This document shows, in pieces, positions 36,090-44,347 of a stretch of 64,000 nucleotides of DNA. Every line of letters starts with the position of its first letter. Positions within the stretch are counted from its first letter, which is position 1. The notes under the pieces are model-generated. The model had not been told where the DNA came from, did not search any database, and was given only the letters and a program-made list of their open reading frames with translations. The translations under genes were made by a program, and so were the position numbers. Source of the stretch: JAPOXR01 sp963662395 (GTDB taxonomy: Bacteria; Pseudomonadota; Alphaproteobacteria; Rhodobacterales; Rhodobacteraceae); contig OY759511.1 in the NCBI GenBank assembly GCA_963662395.1, positions 3,720,001 through 3,784,000 on the forward strand, read 5' to 3'.

Positions 36090-36360
36090 CGGCCCCCTGT
36101 AGGTTTGACAAGTTAATACTCACAAAAAACCAACAAAACAACAAAAAATTTTAGTCCAGTATCACCCCGGAGACGCGGTCAGGACAGTAGATAGGAAAAT
36201 AAGTCCGTGATAACAGGTAGTTGAATTGAATATGGAGGAAAATTTCGAACTTTCAGTAATGATGTTTTGTTGTTTGTCTTTCAATTTCCTGTGGTGTTGT
36301 TATTATCAGCGACATGCTGTGCCTGGCAGGCGCGGCCTCGTTCAGGGGATTGGGAAACGG
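36090..36360. promoter_or_regulatory. Divergent control region with paired TTTTGTTGTTT elements
   Basis: An AT-rich 271-base gap in otherwise GC-rich sequence. The 11-mer TTTTGTTGTTT occurs on the minus strand at 36136-36146 and on the plus strand at 36265-36275. Such repeated T-rich sites suit DeoR-family operators, and their placement before both divergent genes fits joint control. Promoter boxes cannot be fixed by eye. Confidence 0.5.
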
Positions 36361-37245
36361 ATGAAAGACGCTGCCAGTGTATTCGATCGTTACCAGGCGG
36401 TGCGACATCGGTTGCCGGAGGCGAGCTTCCCGGAAGCCACCATCGATGTCGACTCCGTTCTCGATATTGCGCCGCTGGTGGATGCGTTTGTCTTTGATGC
36501 CTTTGGCGTGCTCAATGTCGGCGAGACGCCGATCGACGGGGCGGGTGATCGGCTGGACCAGCTCCGGGCATCCGGGCACGAGATCCGGATCCTGTCGAAT
36601 GCCGCCAGCTACAACCACGATGGTGCCACGGCCAAGTTCAGGGAACTCGGGATGCGGATCGGTGCCGACGAGATCGTGACCAGCCGCGACTCGGCGCTCG
36701 CTGGTCTCGAGCCGGGGGTCTGGGGGTGCATCGCCGCGCCGTCAGACGATTTGTCGGACATCCCTGCAACCACCCGCCGGCTCGAAGACGATCCGGCCGA
36801 CTACGATGAGGTCGAGGGAATCCTGTTCCTGTCAACCGAGGCCTGGGGGCCGGAGCGCCAGGTGATTCTCAGGAACAGCCTGGTGTCATGTTCGCGTCCG
36901 GTAGTGATCGCCAATGCCGATCTCGTGGCACCCCGCGATACCGGCCTCTCGCTGGAGCCCGGTCATTTCGGCCATCTTCTCGCCGATGAAGGCATCACCG
37001 ACATCCGTTTCTTCGGCAAGCCGTTTCCGGAAGTCTACGAGATGGTGGAGGCATCGCTTCCCGACATCCCGCCTAGCCGTATTGCCATGTGTGGCGATAC
37101 CCTGCACACCGATATCCTCGGTGCCGCTGCCTGCGGCTGGAGCACCGTCCTTGTCACCGGTGACGGGCTGTTTTCGGTCGTGGAGACGCGCCCGTTCTGC
37201 GAGCGCTCGGCGCTGATTCCGACATGGCAGCTGCCCCGGATCTGA
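36361..37245 (+). CDS. HAD-IIA family phosphatase
   Basis: A 294-residue NagD/glycerol-phosphatase-type hydrolase. Motif 1 is FVFDAFGVL with nucleophile Asp46 (the usual DxD is DxF here), motif 2 ILSNAA, the loop FFGKPFPE and motif 4 CGDTLHTDILGA near 258. It dephosphorylates small sugar phosphates in the cytoplasm. The ATG at 36361 is chosen since the upstream frame runs through AT-rich control DNA. It is divergent from the importer operon and likely works on its product. Loss of the second Asp of motif 1 is notable, as it normally protonates the leaving group. Confidence 0.82.
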   Translation: MKDAASVFDRYQAVRHRLPEASFPEATIDVDSVLDIAPLVDAFVFDAFGVLNVGETPIDGAGDRLDQLRASGHEIRILSNAASYNHDGATAKFRELGMRIGADEIVTSRDSALAGLEPGVWGCIAAPSDDLSDIPATTRRLEDDPADYDEVEGILFLSTEAWGPERQVILRNSLVSCSRPVVIANADLVAPRDTGLSLEPGHFGHLLADEGITDIRFFGKPFPEVYEMVEASLPDIPPSRIAMCGDTLHTDILGAAACGWSTVLVTGDGLFSVVETRPFCERSALIPTWQLPRI

Positions 37246-37411
37246 AGACGGGCGGACCGGCGTCCATTGGCACTGGTTCTCCAGTAAGGGAATCAGCGCA
37301 ATTCCGGCAGAATGCATGGAACATTGCATGGCAGGCCGTGCCCGGGTCCCGCTTCAGGTCTGAATTCCCTGGCAAGCCGATCCGGCCTTCGCCCGGCAAC
37401 CCTTGCCGCCG

Positions 37412-37696
37412 TCAGTGAGATCTGGCGGCCGCATCCGCCGCTTCTTCTGCCGCCATGAAATGGAATTCGGGAAAGTGATCCGTGCCCGATTCCGTGAGCG
37501 GCTTGCACACGTGCCGTATCAATCCCGCGACCTCCCCCGGATCAAGGCGGTTCATGGCGGCTTCAATTGCCACGTCGATGCGCAGCATCGGATCGCCGTC
37601 GGTGTCTTCGGCTACTTCCGTGGTCGGGCCGATAACCCGCGTTGGTGCGAGTTGCCGATGAACCACTCGTTTCACCGCCTCGTCGATTGTCGCCAT
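37412..37696 (-). CDS. Small hypothetical protein
   Basis: A 94-residue reading frame starting MATIDEAVKRVVHRQL. Codon use and composition look real: the pattern of hydrophobic strands (VIGPTTEVAEDTDGDPMLRI) followed by a helix and DHFPEFHFM resembles small partner proteins seen near HEPN or nuclease genes. No domain is certain. It lies between the HAD gene and the broken helicase gene; no strong ribosome site is visible. Confidence 0.45.
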   Translation of the reverse strand: MATIDEAVKRVVHRQLAPTRVIGPTTEVAEDTDGDPMLRIDVAIEAAMNRLDPGEVAGLIRHVCKPLTESGTDHFPEFHFMAAEEAADAAARSH

Positions 37697-37993
37697 TGCT
37701 GCACCGAGGTCTTCCGATTGCCGGTTGCTCGATGGATGGCTCTCTCGTGTCAGTGAAGGCGCTGTGCTCGTCCTGGATCGCTGCGTCCCCGGCAATCACC
37801 GGTCATGTTCCATCCCGTCGCTGACGATTCGTGTCCATTATCCCGGGGTGACCTGTTGCGCCGGAATGCGGCGCAGTCATGAATGGCCTGATCACGGGAG
37901 CCTGCCACGGCCGTCAATCAATGTGGCTCCGGCAGGTCGGCCGTGATAAGTCGGACCGATGTTGCCTTTCCCGATTTCTCCTCGCCTTCGATC

Positions 37994-38683
37994 ATGACGC
38001 GCAGCCTCCGGACCGGTCTCTACGAGGAATTGCTGACGGCAACGCTGGAAGAGGAAATCAGCGAGTTGAAGGACGAGGGCTGGTGGATTGATATCGGAAA
38101 GGCCGACAACGCCGCCCGGTCCGAATTGCTGGCCCGTCACGTCTACCGACACCTTCGCCGGAAACTCGAGGGGATTGATGCTTCCGAACAACTGTCGCTT
38201 GCCAATCGGCTCCTGGAAATGCTGCGCGGGGGTGGTGCGGCAGGTGAAGGCAGGATTTCCGATGCGGAAGGATTGTTGCTGGAGGTGGTCCGGCCCGGCC
38301 CGCTCTCCGGTGAGCCATCTCGGACGCCACGGCCGATCCGGTCACTTCGCCAGACCGGGTTGCTGGTCAATGGCGGGCGGGACACACAGATTGCCAGCGA
38401 GGTCAGCCGCGAGATTCCGAGCGCCGACCGGATCGACCTTCTGTGTGCCTTCGTCCGTCACTCGGGCCTGCGCCTGTTTCAGTCGGAACTTGCCGAACGG
38501 GTGAAGGCAGGGGCCGTGTTGCGGGTCATTACCAGTGTCTATACCGGATCGACCGAACGTCGGGCACTGGACGCCCTTGTTGAACTCGGTGCCCGGGTGA
38601 AGGTGTCCTACGAGGTGGCGCGGACCCGGCTTCATGCCAAGGCATGGCTGTTTCATCGCCATAGCGGCCTGCGCACCGCTTAA
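37994..38683 (+). pseudogene. DUF3427/PLD helicase, N-terminal remnant
   Basis: A 229-residue remnant of a roughly 1000-residue superfamily 2 helicase with an N-terminal PLD-like nuclease. It begins TRSLRTGLYEELLTATLEEE and carries the segment VLRVITSVYTGSTERRALDAL; the PLD histidine and lysine are in RLHAKAWLFHR. Reading ends 8 residues later, where intact relatives continue YIGSSN. The matching C-terminal part lies at 59781-60527, and the helicase core is missing. The gene was the target of the 21-kb island. Confidence 0.8.
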
Positions 38684-38736
38684 CGCACCTGCGGTTCTAA
38701 TACACTGATTTAACGTATCTTTTTCTTCGTCAACCC

Positions 38737-38800
38737 GCAGATGCGGCAGGTATTCCGACCCGGTAGTCCCGCATCTGCAACTGGATGCAGGGAGAATACC
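38737..38800. repeat. Interleaved inverted repeats before the integrase start
   Basis: GCAGATGCGG (38737-38746) has a perfect inverse at 38769-38778. GGTATTC (38749-38755) has one at 38794-38800. The two pairs interlock, and the second ends at the integrase ATG. They may be arm sites of an attachment region or an RNA fold controlling the integrase; neither is proven. Confidence 0.5.
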
Positions 38801-38890
38801 ATGGCGACGGTGCAACTCACGGACAAACGAATCAGGTCCTTCGAACCAACTGGTTCGGCACGGGATGTCCGCGACTCGGACCCGAAGTGA
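38801..38890 (+). pseudogene. Tyrosine-recombinase (integrase) N-terminal remnant
   Basis: ATG with GGGAG seven bases upstream opens MATVQLTDKRIRSFEP, then RDVRDSDPK before a stop. This matches the first 29 residues of DUF4102-type island integrases (LTD..I..L.P....DVRDS...G). The rest is deleted. Its position and direction, just inside the left border and reading into the island, are as expected for a genomic-island integrase. Confidence 0.65.
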
Positions 38891-39173
38891 TTGCCCGCAA
38901 TATTGATGCTTCGAGCGCATTCCGAAACGATTTCCGGTGGTGCATGACGCGCAACACCGGGCCGCACTTGTTTGTCTGGGGTGTCCACCTACCGCCACGA
39001 ATATCGAAATTGGTGTGGGAGTTGTCTGGCCTCCTGCTTGTGCTGAGCATGACCGCAAGTCAGCCGGATATGAGGGAATACGAGCTCTGCTGATCATTCA
39101 AGATGAGCTTCGATTCCGCGGCGTCAGGTTCATTGCTCATTGTTCTGGGTGGAAGTCGCCTCGGATTTGGGGA

Positions 39174-40697
39174 ATGATCCGCGCAATGAACAAGGCCACA
39201 AATCCTCGCCCCGCATCCCGGGAAATCGATGCCACGCCCTACGCGTCTGCACTTGTCGAGGGCCATCGCGATTTCGGCTACAGTCTCAAAACCGCTCTGG
39301 CAGACATTGTCGATAACGCCATTTCGGCCCATGCACGCAAGGTAGAGGTGATCGCGGAAACCGTGGGAATGGATCCCTGGATTGCACTTTCCGACGATGG
39401 ATGCGGGATGGCCGAGACAGAACTTGTGGAAGCGATGCGTCTCGGCTCGAAGAATCCCACGGATACGAGGGTGCCCGAAGATCTTGGCCGGTTCGGACTC
39501 GGGTTGAAGAGCGCAAGTTTTTCCCAATGCAGAGAACTAACCGTACTGACGCGTCGTGACGGCGTTACTGCATGCGCGCGTTGGGACTTGGATCGGATCG
39601 CTAGGCGAAACGACTGGTCCTTGGAGTTCATAGACGGAGCAGAAGGTGTCGTGGGGCATGACTTGCTACATGAAACAGGAACAGTAGTGGTCTGGAGGAA
39701 GCTTGATCGTCTCTCTGGAGGCTATGGGACCCAGAAAACCAAACGCACAGAGCACATGAATTCGGAGGTTTCTCGTGCGGAACGTCATCTGAGGCTTGTG
39801 TTTCATCGTTTCTTGGAAGGTAGGAAACCGAAGTTGAAATTGTCACTAAATGGCCGACCGCTCCAACCGGTAGATCCGATGGTATCGTCAAATCCGTCCA
39901 CCCAGAAGGATCCGGAAGAAACGTTGTGTCTCGAACAGGGTGACGTTCGCATCCGATGCCATACGCTCCCCCATCACAAGCGGATGACCCGGGAAGCGTG
40001 GGAGGAGGTTGGCGGACCGGAAGGACACCTGAAGTCGCAGGGTCTCTACATCTACCGTGAAAATCGTCTGATCATTGCAGGGGGATGGCTCGGACTTGCA
40101 CGGCAGACGGAACTGACCAAGCTCTGCCGAATTGCCATCGACATCCCGAACACCATGGATGCGGAGTGGAAGATCGATGTCAAGAAGGCCTCGGCCCAAC
40201 TTCCACCGATGGTTCGGGAACGCTTGAAGAAAATGGTTGAACGGTTCGTGGGAACGTCAAAACGCACTTACAAGGGGAGAGGGAAGATACTGGTCGATGA
40301 AACCCGGTATCCGATCTGGAACCGGATCCGCAAGGATGGCCAGATCGTCTTTCGACCGAACTTTCAGCATCCCGTGTTCCTCGCATATGCAAAACAACTC
40401 CCGGAACACCTGAGCGAAGGATTCGAACGCTGTGTTCGCCTCATCGGCTCCGGCCTTCCGATCGATTCACTCCATGCCGAATTGGTCGGAAATGCAGAGG
40501 CCGTCGTCGCCGATCCGGTTGACGAGGGTGATCTTGAACAGATGGTCTTAGCGATGACCGACACGCTTGTTGCCAGTGGAGTGGAGTTCGAAATACTCCC
40601 GGACATCATGAAGACTTACCCGTTTCTCGGGGAGAACTGGAAATCGGTTGCGCGAATTCTCGAGGGAATTCGTGAGGAAGGACAACGTGAGCAGTAA
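39174..40697 (+). CDS. GHKL (MORC/HSP90-like) ATPase
   Basis: A 507-residue ATPase. The Bergerat-fold motifs are DIVDNAISA (Asn48), DDGCGMAETEL (74-84) and GRFGLGLKSASF (105-116), the last typical of MORC/MutL-type proteins. Asp44 occupies the position of the usual catalytic Glu. The C-terminal half has no familiar domain. The ATG at 39174 or 39186 is possible; GGGGA lies before both. Its stop overlaps the next gene by 11 bases. With the three genes downstream it forms a predicted anti-phage operon; in MORC/MutL-type proteins ATP binding drives dimer clamping on DNA. Confidence 0.85.
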   Translation: MIRAMNKATNPRPASREIDATPYASALVEGHRDFGYSLKTALADIVDNAISAHARKVEVIAETVGMDPWIALSDDGCGMAETELVEAMRLGSKNPTDTRVPEDLGRFGLGLKSASFSQCRELTVLTRRDGVTACARWDLDRIARRNDWSLEFIDGAEGVVGHDLLHETGTVVVWRKLDRLSGGYGTQKTKRTEHMNSEVSRAERHLRLVFHRFLEGRKPKLKLSLNGRPLQPVDPMVSSNPSTQKDPEETLCLEQGDVRIRCHTLPHHKRMTREAWEEVGGPEGHLKSQGLYIYRENRLIIAGGWLGLARQTELTKLCRIAIDIPNTMDAEWKIDVKKASAQLPPMVRERLKKMVERFVGTSKRTYKGRGKILVDETRYPIWNRIRKDGQIVFRPNFQHPVFLAYAKQLPEHLSEGFERCVRLIGSGLPIDSLHAELVGNAEAVVADPVDEGDLEQMVLAMTDTLVASGVEFEILPDIMKTYPFLGENWKSVARILEGIREEGQREQ

Positions 40698-43401
40698 GCG
40701 CGAAGAAATCATGAGCGTCGTGGAGATGGCGCTCTTTGACCAGCCGAGGAAGACCGAGGAGGAACTCCGGAACATGATTCTCGGCCTTGCTGCTACACTC
40801 GCGCCGGGCATGGACGGTGAGGATATCGAATGGATTGCCAGGGAAATCGAGGTCAGGCAGGGCATCAAGGCCGGCCTTGGCGCCGTCGTCGACAGCGAGG
40901 AATTCGTTCCCTGGCTGGACGATGCGAAGCCCGGCATCGAGCCGTTCTACTGGTCCCGGTATCGAAAGTACGCAATTCAGACCGGGTTGCCGAGGGACGT
41001 GGTGATTTCGATGGACAAGGTGACGGAAACCGTTCTGAGCCGCCTTGAAAACCCGGAACGGCATGTTCAGTGGGACCGACGCGGCATGGTGGTGGGTCAC
41101 GTTCAGAGCGGCAAGACCGCGAACTATGCCGGACTGATATGCAAGGCGGCCGATGCCGGATACCGGCTGATCATCGTCATTGCGGGAATTCACAACAATC
41201 TGCGCAACCAGACGCAGGCACGCATCGATGCCGGGTTCATCGGGCGAGATACCGGCGGAAACAGGAAAATCATCGGCGTCGGAAAATTCGACCCGAGCAG
41301 AACACCGGTCAGTCTCACGAACACCATTCGGGATTTCAACAAGGAAACCGCATCGACGAATACGAGCGAGATCGACTCGTACAGGGTGCCCGTGGTCCTG
41401 GTCATCAAGAAGAACCACCGCACGCTTGGGAACCTTCTCGACTGGCTGCGTGACAACAGTGCAAGAGGCGACAGGGAGATGATCGATCAGCCCATGCTGC
41501 TGATCGACGACGAAGCCGACAACGCTTCGATCAACACGAAATATCGCAAGAAGCTCGTGACCACGATCAATGGTCAGATTCGCGACCTGCTGAACATGTT
41601 TCACCGCAGCTGCTACATTGGCTACACCGCCACGCCGTTTGCGAACATCTTCATCGACCCCGATCAGGACGACGAGATGTATGACGAAGATCTCTTTCCG
41701 CGCGACTTCATCATCGGACTCGATGCTCCAAGCAACTATTTCGGTCCCGAGAAGGTTTTTGTCGACGGGCTGCCGGACGAAGGTGAGCCGGACTGGCTGC
41801 GGTACATAACCGACAACGAGGATGTCCTTCCCCTCAAGCACAGGATCGATCATGTCCTCGACGCCATTCCCGACTCGCTTGTATGGGCACTGCGAGCCTT
41901 CCTGCTTGCGAGGACGATTCGAAACCTGCGGGGGCAGACTTCGTCCCACTGCTCGATGCTCGTCAATGCAAGCCGGTTCACCGGAGTCCAGGGCCAGCTC
42001 CGCAACCGACTGCACGACATGCTGGAAACCATCCAGAATTCGGTGCGGATCAATGCGAGCAGGGGGCTCGCCGCCTTGAAGGATCCGGAAATCGCGGCAT
42101 TGCATGCAGTCTGGCAGAAGGAATTCAGGAATTCCGGACCGGACTGGCCTGCTGTCCAGGCAAACCTCCTCGACGCCGTCGCTGCCGCCAGGATCGTCGA
42201 GGTCAACAGAAGGGTCAACGATCTGGACTACTCGAACTCCGGTGAGAGGGGTCAGACCGTGGTTGCCGTCGGCGGCTTCTCGCTGTCGAGAGGCCTCACT
42301 CTCGAAGGGTTGACCGTGACGTGGTTCTTGCGCAACACGATGATGTGCGACACCCTCATGCAGATGGGGCGGTGGTTCGGTTATCACGACGGCTACGAGG
42401 ATCTCTGCCGCATCTGGATGCCGGCGGAGGCCACCGAATGGTATGCGTTCATCGCGAATGCGGCCGGAGAGTTGCACGATGAACTCGGGATCATGGAAAA
42501 GGCCAAGGCGACACCGAGAATGTTCGGGCTGGCCGTGAGAAGCCACCCGGCGTCGCTCCTGGTCACTGCTCGAAACAAGATGGGGGCGGGCCAGAAGGTC
42601 GTGACTCTCGTGGGCCTGTCCAACAGGTTCGTCGAGACATCCAGGGTGAGCGTCAGCCAGGGCGACATGAGCGCAAACATCGAAATAGCAAGGGCTTTCG
42701 TGGAGCAACTGCGAGAAGGCAACTTCAAGCATGAAAAAACACCCTGGGGAACTCTTGTTCGAAATGTGCCCGTAGACCTTGTCGACAGGTTTCTTGCAGG
42801 TTGGAGGAACGCCGAACAGAGTGTAACGACCGCTCCGGCCCCGATCCGCAGTTACATTCGAGCAAGGAGCAGCGACGAACTGGCATTCTGGGATGTCCTG
42901 ATTCCCAGCCTGTCGAAGGGAATGCCGGATTCGACACTCGGAATTCCGATCATTCCTGCCAACCGCTATGTGGATCCGAGCGACCTGAAGGAAGGATTCA
43001 TGTCGTTCAGCGGAAAGCGGATGCGAGTGGCTTCCAGGGGCATCGAAAAGGCCGGGGTCGATCCCGAAAAGGCAAAGGAAGCGGAAGCCGGGTATCGCAA
43101 GAAGAAGAATCTGGCAGTCGGCGAGCGAGTGAACTACCCCGACTCCATTTACCGGCGAGAAAGGACCCGAGGTCTCTTCATCCTGCATTTCGTTCGCGCC
43201 AAGGCACCGGACAAGGAGAAGGACGCAAGTGATGTCGACCTGATACCGACCGAACCCGTCGTCGCATGGGGGATCAGCCTGCCCGTTTCAGCACGTTCCG
43301 GCGAAAAGGTCGAGTATGTGGTGAACACCGTGCGATACAGGGAGTTGTTCGGAGAGGAGGACGAGGATGACGATCACGAAGAGGCACTGGATGCCGGGTG
43401 A
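40687..43401 (+). CDS. Z1-domain superfamily 2 helicase-like ATPase
   Basis: A 904-residue protein. Walker A is GHVQSGKTAN (137-146), motif II LLIDDEADNAS (272-282), motif III YTATPFANI (313-321) and the arginine-finger motif MGRWFGYHDGYEDL (560-573), which characterises Z1. Z1 proteins lie beside GHKL ATPases in restriction-like loci and probably translocate on DNA. The GTG at 40687 has AGGAAGGA upstream and overlaps the ATPase stop; the ATG at 40711 is the alternative. It overlaps the nuclease gene by 35 bases. A C-terminal region of about 250 residues is uncharacterised. Confidence 0.88.
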   Translation: MSSKREEIMSVVEMALFDQPRKTEEELRNMILGLAATLAPGMDGEDIEWIAREIEVRQGIKAGLGAVVDSEEFVPWLDDAKPGIEPFYWSRYRKYAIQTGLPRDVVISMDKVTETVLSRLENPERHVQWDRRGMVVGHVQSGKTANYAGLICKAADAGYRLIIVIAGIHNNLRNQTQARIDAGFIGRDTGGNRKIIGVGKFDPSRTPVSLTNTIRDFNKETASTNTSEIDSYRVPVVLVIKKNHRTLGNLLDWLRDNSARGDREMIDQPMLLIDDEADNASINTKYRKKLVTTINGQIRDLLNMFHRSCYIGYTATPFANIFIDPDQDDEMYDEDLFPRDFIIGLDAPSNYFGPEKVFVDGLPDEGEPDWLRYITDNEDVLPLKHRIDHVLDAIPDSLVWALRAFLLARTIRNLRGQTSSHCSMLVNASRFTGVQGQLRNRLHDMLETIQNSVRINASRGLAALKDPEIAALHAVWQKEFRNSGPDWPAVQANLLDAVAAARIVEVNRRVNDLDYSNSGERGQTVVAVGGFSLSRGLTLEGLTVTWFLRNTMMCDTLMQMGRWFGYHDGYEDLCRIWMPAEATEWYAFIANAAGELHDELGIMEKAKATPRMFGLAVRSHPASLLVTARNKMGAGQKVVTLVGLSNRFVETSRVSVSQGDMSANIEIARAFVEQLREGNFKHEKTPWGTLVRNVPVDLVDRFLAGWRNAEQSVTTAPAPIRSYIRARSSDELAFWDVLIPSLSKGMPDSTLGIPIIPANRYVDPSDLKEGFMSFSGKRMRVASRGIEKAGVDPEKAKEAEAGYRKKKNLAVGERVNYPDSIYRRERTRGLFILHFVRAKAPDKEKDASDVDLIPTEPVVAWGISLPVSARSGEKVEYVVNTVRYRELFGEEDEDDDHEEALDAG

Positions 43402-44347
43402 CCCATGGGAACGGCTCGGTCCGGATGATGCGCGCCGTGTAGACAGCAGTGGCAGCTTCGACTTCTTCTGGATCGTCCTCGAGCGCGGATTGCCGGGCCT
43501 GATGCTCAAGCTGCCGGCCATTCCCGAGCCCGCTCCTCGTCTCCCGAAGCTCAGGAATCTGGTCACTGCGTTCATGCCCGCTTCGGGCGGGTTTGCCTAT
43601 GTCCTGGGGCTGAAGGAGCGAAGCCAGCAGGAGATATTCGAGACATTGTGCCGTGATGTCGTTGCTGCAGGCGAAGCTGGCGGAAACCGTGCCGATGCTC
43701 TTTCGAGAGCCATCCAGCGCACGTTGCGCTGGCATCACCTCTTGCGCGGTGGTCGTCCGGGCGGTCTCTCCCTCGAGGAGCAGCGTGGTCTTGTCGCCGA
43801 GTTGGCCTTCGTCCGTGACCTCGCAGAGGGTCTGGGGCCTGGCACGGCCATCGAAGCATGGACCGGACCATCCGGATCGGCCAAGGATTTCGAAATCATC
43901 GGAAGTTGCGTCGAAATCAAGGCTCACCGGGTTGCCGCCAGGCCTTTCGTGGCGATCTCGTCGGAAGACCAGCTTGCGGACGTCGAAGGCAGCCGCGTCT
44001 ATATGCGGGTAGTGAACGTGGCATCTGCGGTCGTTCCGAACGGCCTCAGCCTGCATGATCATGTCCGCCAGACTGCCGAACTGTTCGAGAAAGCCGGCGA
44101 TGCTTTCGAAGCATGGGAGACGGTACTCTATTCCACCGGCTACGATCCCGACAACACCTACGACGGCCGGCGCTGGCAGCTGGAATCTGCGACAAGTTAC
44201 GAGATAGTCGAAGGCTTTCCCCGGATTTCCTTTCCCCTTCCGGCCGGCATCGAGAATGTCAGATATTCCCTGTCCCTGGATGCATGCGCTCCGTTCGAGC
44301 TTGAAGATGACCTCATCGCAATCATTCGGAAGGGATTGCAGGAATGA
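43367..44347 (+). CDS. PD-(D/E)XK-motif protein (DUF4420-like nuclease)
   Basis: A 326-residue protein with a nuclease core: the Glu-containing helix LSLEEQRGLVAEL (135-147), Asp174 in GSAKDFEI and the EIK motif at 183-185. This matches the PD-(D/E)XK proteins usual downstream of Z1 helicases. It likely makes the DNA cut in the system. A strong GGAGAGGAGG site stands before the ATG inside the Z1 gene. Its stop overlaps the AIPR start (ATGA), so all four genes are coupled. Confidence 0.85.
   Translation: MTITKRHWMPGDPWERLGPDDARRVDSSGSFDFFWIVLERGLPGLMLKLPAIPEPAPRLPKLRNLVTAFMPASGGFAYVLGLKERSQQEIFETLCRDVVAAGEAGGNRADALSRAIQRTLRWHHLLRGGRPGGLSLEEQRGLVAELAFVRDLAEGLGPGTAIEAWTGPSGSAKDFEIIGSCVEIKAHRVAARPFVAISSEDQLADVEGSRVYMRVVNVASAVVPNGLSLHDHVRQTAELFEKAGDAFEAWETVLYSTGYDPDNTYDGRRWQLESATSYEIVEGFPRISFPLPAGIENVRYSLSLDACAPFELEDDLIAIIRKGLQE

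Larger units (their letters stand above)
38684..39173. other. Island left junction
   Basis: 490 bases between the helicase remnant and the GHKL ATPase gene. It holds two interleaved inverted repeats (38737-38778 and 38749-38800) and an integrase start remnant at 38801. From 38891 to 39173 no gene is recognisable on either strand. Confidence 0.55.

Noticed and set aside
38684..38800. tRNA gene as island attachment site
   Set aside because: No cloverleaf or CCA-type end could be drawn; the inverted repeats are too short and interleaved.
38737..38800. CRISPR repeat units
   Set aside because: Only single dyads, no regular spaced repeats.
40606..43188. An 860-codon open frame antisense to the Z1 gene
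   Set aside because: It mirrors the Z1 frame, has no domain sense and no ribosome site; it is a by-product of GC-rich codon use.
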